DNA of 5,628 nt, taken from Actinomycetes bacterium. GTDB lineage: Bacteria; Actinomycetota; Actinomycetes; Propionibacteriales; Nocardioidaceae. The notes under the pieces were generated by a model. That model was not told the DNA's origin. It saw nothing but the letters and a program-made list of their open reading frames with translations, and did no database searches. Below, one piece after another: positions 1 through 5,387 of the stretch. Within the stretch, counting starts at the first letter, position 1; each line of letters starts with the position of its first letter. The DNA lies in NCBI GenBank assembly GCA_029779385.1, contig JAKPAQ010000540.1:1-5628 (forward strand), given 5' to 3'. The position numbers were made by a program, and so were the translations under genes.

Positions 1-828
1 GTGGCGGGCACCTGGTGCAACTGGCGGGGTGACGACTGAGGTGATCTCAGCGTCGAACCTCGCAGCGATCTGGCGGCGACGCTCAGTCCAAGCACCAAGG
101 CGGGTGAGCTGCGAGCGGCCGATCGCGGCAGCAACGTCCGTCAAGCGCATGTTCACGCCAACGATCTCGTTCGCGTAGCGCTGCTCCATGCCCTGGTTGC
201 GCAGCAAGCGAATGGTGCGAGCGGTCTCGGCGCTGTTGGTCGAGACCATGCCGCCTTCGAGCGAATGCATGTTCTTGGTCGGGTAGAAGCTAAATGCGCC
301 CGCATCGCCAAGCCCGCCAACGGGCTTGCCGTCGATGGCCGCACCGTGTGCCTGCGCTGCGTCCTCGAGGACGAGCAGGTTGTGGGCCTTTGCGATCTCG
401 TTGATCGCAGTCATGTCCGCCGGGTGGCCGTAAAGGTGGACCGGCATGATCGCGGCGGTCTTGGGCCCGATGGCCGCACGAACCGCAGCCGGGTCAAGGC
501 AGAACGAGCCGGCTTCAATGTCAACAAATACCGGCTCGGCGCCAACCAACTTGATCGCGTTGGCTGAGGCCGCGAAGGTGAAAGACGGAACGATCACTTC
601 ATCGCCCGGGCCGATACCCAACGCGATTAGCCCCAACTGGAGCGCGGAGGTGCCGGAGTTGACGGCAACGCAATGCGCGGATCCAGTCACCTCGCAGAAC
701 TCGTCTTCGAAGGCCTTGACTTCCGGGCCTTGGACGACCATGCCGCTGCGGAGAACACGCACCGCAGCTTCGATGTCGACTTCTTCGATTACTGGCTTTG
801 CAGGGGGAATGAAAGGCTGTTCAGACAC
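1..828 (-). CDS. DegT/DnrJ/EryC1/StrS-family PLP sugar aminotransferase (3' end outside window)
   Basis: 276 codons from GTG at 828 (MSEQPFIPPAKPVIEEVDIE), open through the left edge; roughly the last quarter of a typical 370-400 aa family member is missing. Family members transfer an amino group, usually from glutamate, to a keto group of a nucleotide-linked sugar. Visible landmarks are SGMVVQGPEVKAFE (29-42), NSGTSAL (57-63), GDEVIVPSFTFAASANAI (75-92), VHLYGHPADM (130-139), EDAAQAHGA (155-163) with D156 expected to pair with the PLP ring nitrogen and Q159 stacking, and FSFYPTKNMHSLEGG (179-193) with K185 as the predicted Schiff-base lysine. GVNMRLTDVAAAIGRSQL (224-241) matches the conserved segment after the active site; N226 is expected to reach the partner subunit's PLP phosphate. 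An in-frame GTG at 837 is an alternative start. The position after glycosyltransferase genes suggests it supplies an amino sugar to the same glycan; which sugar and which carbon cannot be told. Confidence 0.95.
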   Translation of the reverse strand, partial: MSEQPFIPPAKPVIEEVDIEAAVRVLRSGMVVQGPEVKAFEDEFCEVTGSAHCVAVNSGTSALQLGLIALGIGPGDEVIVPSFTFAASANAIKLVGAEPVFVDIEAGSFCLDPAAVRAAIGPKTAAIMPVHLYGHPADMTAINEIAKAHNLLVLEDAAQAHGAAIDGKPVGGLGDAGAFSFYPTKNMHSLEGGMVSTNSAETARTIRLLRNQGMEQRYANEIVGVNMRLTDVAAAIGRSQLTRLGAWTERRRQIAARFDAEITSVVTPPVAPGARH

Positions 829-864
829 GCTATACACCCTACTTCGTCGGTAGGCCTGCCCCAA
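829..864 (-). promoter_or_regulatory. Candidate promoter for the aminotransferase gene
   Basis: Read on the minus strand, TTGGGG (864-859) is followed after exactly 17 nt by TAGGGT (841-836), and then 7 nt to the GTG at 828. TTG plus 17 nt plus TANNNT is an acceptable sigma70/SigA-type arrangement, and a TSS about 7 nt after the -10 would fall on the GTG, as in actinobacterial leaderless mRNAs. The same AGTAGGG bases could instead act as a weak ribosome binding site for the GTG at 828. The sequence alone does not decide between the two readings. Confidence 0.35.
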
Positions 865-886
865 CTAGCGGCACCTTGTTTTTAGT

Positions 887-2446
887 CTATTTGGCCAGCC
901 AGTCAGCCAAAACCTGTGCTGCGAGTCGGCCATCATGGACGGTCTCGACGAACTCACGGCTAGCGCGACCGATGCTTCGAGCCTGCTCGCGATTTGCTAG
1001 CAGCCCAATTATCACTTCACGCAGCGTTTCGGGATCGGCTTGAACGATCGGCAGCTCGAGGCCGGCGTGGCCGCTGATGTGTTCGCGGACGTGGTCAGAG
1101 ATCAGACTCACCACGACTCGACCGGCGGCCATCGCTTCACAAGCCGCGACCCCGTAGTCGGCCGCACCGAACTGATCAACGACCAGATCTGCGGTGCCGT
1201 AGACCTGCGGCATCTGGTCTACCGGCACGCCCTCGACGCGGCGGTACTCGATCAGCCCCTCTTCCTGAAGCGCAGCCAGAATCGGATCGATGTGATGCGA
1301 CCCCTTCTGCTTGCTGCTCGGCGCGTGGACGACGACGGGCAGCGATTCAGCCAGAACTGGCGAATCGGAGCGCCACTTTTCGACGTCGATCACTAGTGGA
1401 AGCCACGTGCCATTGGGAACGAACTCCAATAGCCCGGGGGTGGAAAGGAAAACGGACTCTGAGTCTGAGTTGTAGGCCGCCACATTTCGCCGTGACACGA
1501 ATTCCAAGTTGCGGACCCAGGCGGGATCCATCCCGTCGTATTGCGCCCACCGCTCGTTTGCCGAATGGACTGATGGGATCCGGGCGTCACTGCCATGAGC
1601 GAGCATCGCAACTTTGAGTCCGCCTGCACGCAACTGGGCCACGGCCTCGGGCAATGGCATCGCAGTGCTGCCAAGTACCGGCAGTCCCGCCTCAACGATC
1701 ACGTGGGTGTACGCCGAAAAGACGTGCTCACGCCAGTAGTTGCGCCAGTCGAGATCTGCTTGGAATCTCGCCCGGTCGACCACCAGATCGTTGCCGTAGG
1801 AACCCTTCAACCGGTTCTCTTTTAGGTTCTGCGCCGCAGCTTCGGGAACGAACCGGTTGACCGCCGCTACCCAAGCGTGAGCCTGGCCGGCGTAGTTCGC
1901 AGGAGCAATAAGCAGACGGCTCGGTTTGTGCTCGATCGGCCCGATTCGGCCGGCGTCGGGGAAAGTCGACAGCCACCGATTGCTCGGTTTCGGGGCAGCG
2001 ATCCCCGCGCCGATGAGACCATTTCGAACTTGCCCGACTCGGTTCACATAGATCTTTTCCGGCACGCGTTGGGCCAGTTCCCAGACTCCAAGACATGCCG
2101 AGTCGTCTATCGCGACCACTACGTCAGCCCAGCGCGCGAGTTCTACCGGCTCGGCCCATTCGGCGCAGGCTTGGGCGAGTCTGTCCTTGTGGGATAGTTC
2201 CGGCTTGAGCAACCGCCCAGACAAGCCGATTCTTCGAATCAATTTCCGCCAGAACCGAGTGCCGGCTCCGGCCTTTTGCTGAGCCTCAGTCGCAAGGTAT
2301 TCGACCCCGAACTTAGTTCCCGGCTCTGCCGCAAGCAGCAGCCGTAGTTCGAGTTCGTCACCGAAATCGAGGCCTCGTTCCAAGCTGTCCAGCCAATCGG
2401 TCCCGAATTTTTTTCTCCCCGAAACCCCAAGAACGCGAATCGTCAT
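887..2446 (-). CDS. Two-domain GT4-like glycosyltransferase, paralogue of the gene at 3759-5387
   Basis: 519 aa from the ATG at 2446 (MTIRVLGVSGRKKFGTDWLD). The frame is open 71 codons further upstream to 2659, but that extension lies inside the preceding gene and has no homologue in the paralogue. The ATG at 2446 has GGAGG 9 nt upstream and forms an ATGA with the preceding stop. An N-terminal region (1 to about 170) carries WADVVVAIDDSACLGVWELA (106-125). Residues about 175-519 look like a full GT-B enzyme: SRLLIAPANYAGQAHAW (176-192), DLDWRNYWREHV (231-242), LAHGSDARIPS (282-292), FLSTPGLLEFVP (333-344), PVVVHAPSS (370-378), and VVDQF...DYGVAACEAMAAGR (422-443). E437 is the second Glu of E-x7-E; the first position is Ala429. 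HGSD with a nearby Arg is a common block in actinobacterial GT4-like proteins. A cytoplasmic glycan-assembly role is inferred; the sugar is unknown. Confidence 0.83.
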   Translation of the reverse strand: MTIRVLGVSGRKKFGTDWLDSLERGLDFGDELELRLLLAAEPGTKFGVEYLATEAQQKAGAGTRFWRKLIRRIGLSGRLLKPELSHKDRLAQACAEWAEPVELARWADVVVAIDDSACLGVWELAQRVPEKIYVNRVGQVRNGLIGAGIAAPKPSNRWLSTFPDAGRIGPIEHKPSRLLIAPANYAGQAHAWVAAVNRFVPEAAAQNLKENRLKGSYGNDLVVDRARFQADLDWRNYWREHVFSAYTHVIVEAGLPVLGSTAMPLPEAVAQLRAGGLKVAMLAHGSDARIPSVHSANERWAQYDGMDPAWVRNLEFVSRRNVAAYNSDSESVFLSTPGLLEFVPNGTWLPLVIDVEKWRSDSPVLAESLPVVVHAPSSKQKGSHHIDPILAALQEEGLIEYRRVEGVPVDQMPQVYGTADLVVDQFGAADYGVAACEAMAAGRVVVSLISDHVREHISGHAGLELPIVQADPETLREVIIGLLANREQARSIGRASREFVETVHDGRLAAQVLADWLAK

Positions 2447-3681
2447 TTCGTCAGGCCTCCGCGAGTCGATGCAAGAGTTTCGGCGATTTCTTCGAGCCAG
2501 TTTGACCCCGAAACTGAAGCCGGCCCAGAAAGGGTTTGCGTCGCCAAGGCCGATTCGAACGTCCTCACGAATGCCCCCGCCGTCAAATTGTTCGTTGCCG
2601 AAACTGCCGAGGATTCGGCTAACGGGTGATTCTTGGGCGGCTTCTGCTGGGTGCACCAAACAATTCGCAGGCCGGTCGCAAGATAGTTGGCTGCGCGAAC
2701 TGGTGGCATTTCAGGCCGCGAAATGACCATCAGCAGGTCGAAATCATGAGTTTGTGAGGCTAGGTCAAGCGCCGACAAAGGACCGGCAAAAGTGACCCCC
2801 GTACCGTCCAACTGGCTCAAGACTCGTTGTGGGACCTTATTTTTTGGCGGGAGAATCCCATGCACCGTCAAAGTCGCGCCGGCCAACTCTGTGACTTGCT
2901 CGCGGGCAAGCAGCCAGCCTTCGATCGTTTCAGTGAACGAGCCCCAAGCGCCGGCCTCAACGACACAGCCGACGTTTAGTGGCTCGCCAAGTTTCGGGGT
3001 CGCCGCGCGTCGAGAGTCGCCCGGGCCGAAGTCCTCGTAGCCAACTGCTTTCGGCCGCCTTACGCCCGCCCCGAAAGCCGACTCGACTCTTGCAGCAGTC
3101 TCCTGGTCCGGCACCCAAACCTCAGCTGACGTTTCTACTGCCGACCGGAGCCTGTCGGTCTCAATTAGGAAGTCGGCATCGTTGCAGTAGGCGAAATCGA
3201 GCAGTAGTTCAGCGTCGAAACTCTTGGCGAGCTGTGCCCCGACTTCGATCATCACCATCGCGGGAGCGATCGCAACAACCAGTTCTACTCGGTTTTGCTG
3301 ATGAATCTGGGCAGCCGCTTCGACCAGACTCGCTAAGACGTGCCCAAAGCCCGGCTCGTCAAAGTCGGCTTCGGCCCGGTCGACCCAGTCGCTTCGCCAC
3401 TTGGCAGGATCTTCGGCGCGCTCGCGCGGCCAGCGATCGATCAACTGGAACCGATCGGGGTGCTGGTCTAGCACTGTTTGCGTTCGGACCTGATCATTTA
3501 GTCTGCGCAAAAGTGCATCGTTCTGGCCGAAGGCGGCCGCCTTGCCCTTGGAGTCCACCGACAGCGCGGTTACCGCCATGCCCGACTCGAAAAGCCGGTT
3601 TGCCCAGGAAAGCGCTCGCAGTGAAGCCGGCGAATCTACCGGCGCGAAACCCCAAGAAACCACTAGCGCATGACGTTGCAT
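2443..3681 (-). CDS. Divergent GT-B-like glycosyltransferase
   Basis: 412 aa from the ATG at 3681 (MQRHALVVSWGFAPVDSPAS). This start is preferred because AGGGGAG lies 4 nt upstream. An in-frame ATG at 3705 adds eight residues (MSGGQGSG) and would fit leaderless transcription. The N-terminus has the plan of GT4 acceptor domains: a hydrophobic strand, then SPASLRALSWANRLFESGMAVTAL (18-40). A second Rossmann-like half starts near PLNVGCVVEAGAWGSF (234-249), with GVTFAGPLSALDLASQ (295-310) and DFDLLMVISRPE (313-324) matching the layout of a GT-B donor domain. The usual EAMA-G-PVV signature is replaced by RAANYLATGLRIVW (329-342), so no E-x7-E Glu pair is visible. It may be a divergent or partner-dependent enzyme, or inactive. 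Its TGA overlaps the start of the next gene. No transmembrane segments are seen. The family call is inference from overall plan. Confidence 0.68.
   Translation of the reverse strand: MQRHALVVSWGFAPVDSPASLRALSWANRLFESGMAVTALSVDSKGKAAAFGQNDALLRRLNDQVRTQTVLDQHPDRFQLIDRWPRERAEDPAKWRSDWVDRAEADFDEPGFGHVLASLVEAAAQIHQQNRVELVVAIAPAMVMIEVGAQLAKSFDAELLLDFAYCNDADFLIETDRLRSAVETSAEVWVPDQETAARVESAFGAGVRRPKAVGYEDFGPGDSRRAATPKLGEPLNVGCVVEAGAWGSFTETIEGWLLAREQVTELAGATLTVHGILPPKNKVPQRVLSQLDGTGVTFAGPLSALDLASQTHDFDLLMVISRPEMPPVRAANYLATGLRIVWCTQQKPPKNHPLAESSAVSATNNLTAGAFVRTFESALATQTLSGPASVSGSNWLEEIAETLASTRGGLTK
2456..2460 (-). promoter_or_regulatory. Ribosome binding site deciding the start at 2446
   Basis: GGAGG on the minus strand lies inside the last codons of the preceding gene (the R-G-G of its C-terminus), 9 nt before the ATG at 2446. 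Together with the ATGA stop-start overlap, it argues for the 519-aa protein over any longer in-frame version. Confidence 0.65.
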
Positions 3682-3685
3682 TCCG

Positions 3686-3692
3686 CTCCCCT
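3686..3692 (-). promoter_or_regulatory. Ribosome binding site deciding the start at 3681
   Basis: AGGGGAG on the minus strand lies 4 nt before the ATG at 3681. The spacing is short but the match to the anti-Shine-Dalgarno sequence is strong, whereas the ATG at 3705 has no purine-rich tract at a useful distance. This favours the 412-aa protein unless a leaderless transcript starts at 3705. Confidence 0.5.
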
Positions 3693-3705
3693 GACCACCT
3701 GACAT

Positions 3706-3717
3706 GCCGATACTCTA
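3706..3717 (-). promoter_or_regulatory. Candidate -10 element upstream of the divergent glycosyltransferase gene
   Basis: On the minus strand, TAGAGT (3717-3712) lies 6 nt before the in-frame ATG at 3705, matching the TANNNT spacing of leaderless actinobacterial promoters. No -35-like hexamer is seen 16-19 nt further upstream. If used, translation could begin at 3705, or a transcript beginning there could still be read from the ATG at 3681 with its own Shine-Dalgarno sequence. Confidence 0.28.
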
Positions 3718-3758
3718 AACCGCGAATTCGAACGCTGGGTTCACCACAGTTTCAAGGG

Positions 3759-5387
3759 CTAAGAGCCCGCAGGGAGAAGCCACGGCCGCAACGCCTCGGC
3801 CGAAGCCTGACCGCCGTGAACCTTCACCGCGAAATCGCGCGACTGCTGAGCCATTTCCGGTGCCTGATCTCGCTTCTTGATGATGTCGCCAAGAACCGCC
3901 GGGAGCGTTTCTGGGTTCGCCTCAACGATGGGCAGTTCCAGTCCGGTTTGCCGCAAAACCTGCTCGCGCACTTCGGCAGAAACATGACCGACCACTATCC
4001 GGCCAAGAGCCATTGCCTCGCAAGCAGGGCGGCCGTAGTCTGCCGTTTCAAATTGATCGACCACGATATCTGCCGCAGCAAATTTGGAGATTCGCGTCGT
4101 CGGATCGCCCTTGCCCACTTTGCGATATTCAATTTCGCCTGACCGGTGCATGTCTTTGAGGATCGAATCAATAGCCGTCCAACCCTCAAGCGAATTTGAA
4201 GGAACGTGGGCCACGACCGGAACTGATCGGTTCATGACCGGCAAATCGGTTGACCATTCAGCGGTATCGAGCGCGATCGGCAACCAGGTAGCGCGCGGTA
4301 GGAACTCCTGAAGCCCTGGGGTGGCGACGAACAACTCTCCGTCATGGGCTTCAAAAATGTCGACCATATGCCGGGTGACCGATTCGAGATGTCGAACCTG
4401 CTCCGAACCGAGCGCAGCGTAGGGCGACCACGGGTTCGATTTTGCTTGGAAGCTTGGAATCCGAACATCGCGGCCAATTGCAAGCCGCGCCACGTTGATT
4501 CCGTAGCCAGAAAGCTGAAGGTACTGATTCTCAGTTCCAGTTACGCTGCCACCGAAAATCGGGCTACCCGACTCGGCCAAGATATGGGTGTAGGTCTCAA
4601 CAACGTGCTTGCGCCAGTACCTGCGCCACGCCAAGTCCGTGTTGAAGCTCGCAGTATCAACGACCAAGTCGCTTGGCTGATTTCGGTTTGAAACCACCAT
4701 TGACCTGGCCGCAACATCGGGCAAGTACGCCGAAGCACTGCGGGCCCAGAACTGCTCATTTCCCGCCCGATTCAACGGCGCGATCAGCAGCCGGCAACTG
4801 GCCGGTTCCAGTTCGGGCATCTGCGGAAAATCTGCAACCGTCGAAGACTCGGCAGTTTCGCGAGCTTCGGGCAGTTCTGGGTTTTCGCTGGCAGTTTTGA
4901 CCACCAACTTGTCTACCAGCGTCCCCAACGCAAATAGGTACTGTGGGCCTTTTACGCGGCGAGCTAAGTACCAAACGCCGAGCCCGGCAGCGGCGTCCAT
5001 CGCAACAACAACATCGGACTCTCCCGCCAACTTTTTAATAGTCGGACTTGTTCGGCAGGCAATCGCGAGTTGAGTCGACGACCGATTTTCAGTTGGCGGA
5101 CCAAAAAGCTTGGCCCGCACCTTTCGAAGCACCCGCAGTATTCGCACGAGTGAATGAGTCCAGCGAAGCTTGAGTTCCTTGCCTTGAACTGGGAACTCGG
5201 TTACCGGCCGAAATGGGACCGAGGAGGGATCGACTACCACGAATCGGTCGATTTCCGCCAGCGGCGACTTCGGTTGGTGGACAGCCAAAACGGTTATTTC
5301 ATTTTGAGCTCGCGGGTCCAGCTCTTGCAGCGGATCGAGCCAATTGGGCGAATACTTCGCCCTTGCGGTAACGAGGAGGATCTTCAT
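3759..5387 (-). CDS. Two-domain GT4-like glycosyltransferase, paralogue of the gene at 887-2446
   Basis: 542 aa from the ATG at 5387 (MKILLVTARAKYSPNWLDPL). This start is chosen because it forms an ATGA with the upstream stop and gives a typical glycosyltransferase N-terminus; an in-frame ATG at 5402 would add five residues. Residues 1 to about 190 form an extra N-terminal region with a Rossmann-like stretch (SDVVVAMDAAAGLGVWYLAR, 124-143). Residues about 197-540 look like a complete GT-B enzyme: RLLIAPLNRAG (199-209), DLxWRxYWRxHV (251-262), a GRD-RIPS block (305-312), STP-like VATPGLQEF (354-362), the donor-domain start PVVAHVPS (390-397), and ADIVVDQF...DYGRPACEAMALGR (439-463). The second Glu of the family E-x7-E motif is E457; the first position is Ala449. 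The HGSD seen in the paralogue is IGRD here (304-307). No signal peptide or membrane segment is visible, so a cytoplasmic or peripheral enzyme is inferred. Donor and acceptor are unknown. Confidence 0.82.
   Translation of the reverse strand: MKILLVTARAKYSPNWLDPLQELDPRAQNEITVLAVHQPKSPLAEIDRFVVVDPSSVPFRPVTEFPVQGKELKLRWTHSLVRILRVLRKVRAKLFGPPTENRSSTQLAIACRTSPTIKKLAGESDVVVAMDAAAGLGVWYLARRVKGPQYLFALGTLVDKLVVKTASENPELPEARETAESSTVADFPQMPELEPASCRLLIAPLNRAGNEQFWARSASAYLPDVAARSMVVSNRNQPSDLVVDTASFNTDLAWRRYWRKHVVETYTHILAESGSPIFGGSVTGTENQYLQLSGYGINVARLAIGRDVRIPSFQAKSNPWSPYAALGSEQVRHLESVTRHMVDIFEAHDGELFVATPGLQEFLPRATWLPIALDTAEWSTDLPVMNRSVPVVAHVPSNSLEGWTAIDSILKDMHRSGEIEYRKVGKGDPTTRISKFAAADIVVDQFETADYGRPACEAMALGRIVVGHVSAEVREQVLRQTGLELPIVEANPETLPAVLGDIIKKRDQAPEMAQQSRDFAVKVHGGQASAEALRPWLLPAGS

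Noticed and set aside
446..853. Plus-strand open frames over the aminotransferase
   Set aside because: They are antisense to a strongly conserved PLP enzyme, have no plausible protein motifs and low-complexity Ser/Thr content.
853..886. TGCC/GGCA repeat followed by TTGTTTTT on the plus strand, considered as a terminator
   Set aside because: The stem is 4 bp with a 9-nt loop, and the T-run is on the wrong strand for the genes present; no plus-strand gene needs it.
3723..3730. Palindrome CGAATTCG in the gap, considered as an operator
   Set aside because: A single 8-bp palindrome is expected by chance, and no second copy or recognisable regulator motif is seen.
3756..3768. Inverted repeat GGGCT-3 nt-AGCCC over the stop codon of the 542-aa gene, considered as a terminator
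   Set aside because: The stem is only 5 bp and no T-run follows on either strand, so it is not a convincing intrinsic terminator.
2979..4142. Plus-strand open frame of 387 codons
   Set aside because: It is Arg/Pro/Ser-rich without recognisable domains, and runs antisense across two real genes and their gap. This is what the complement of GC-rich codons produces.
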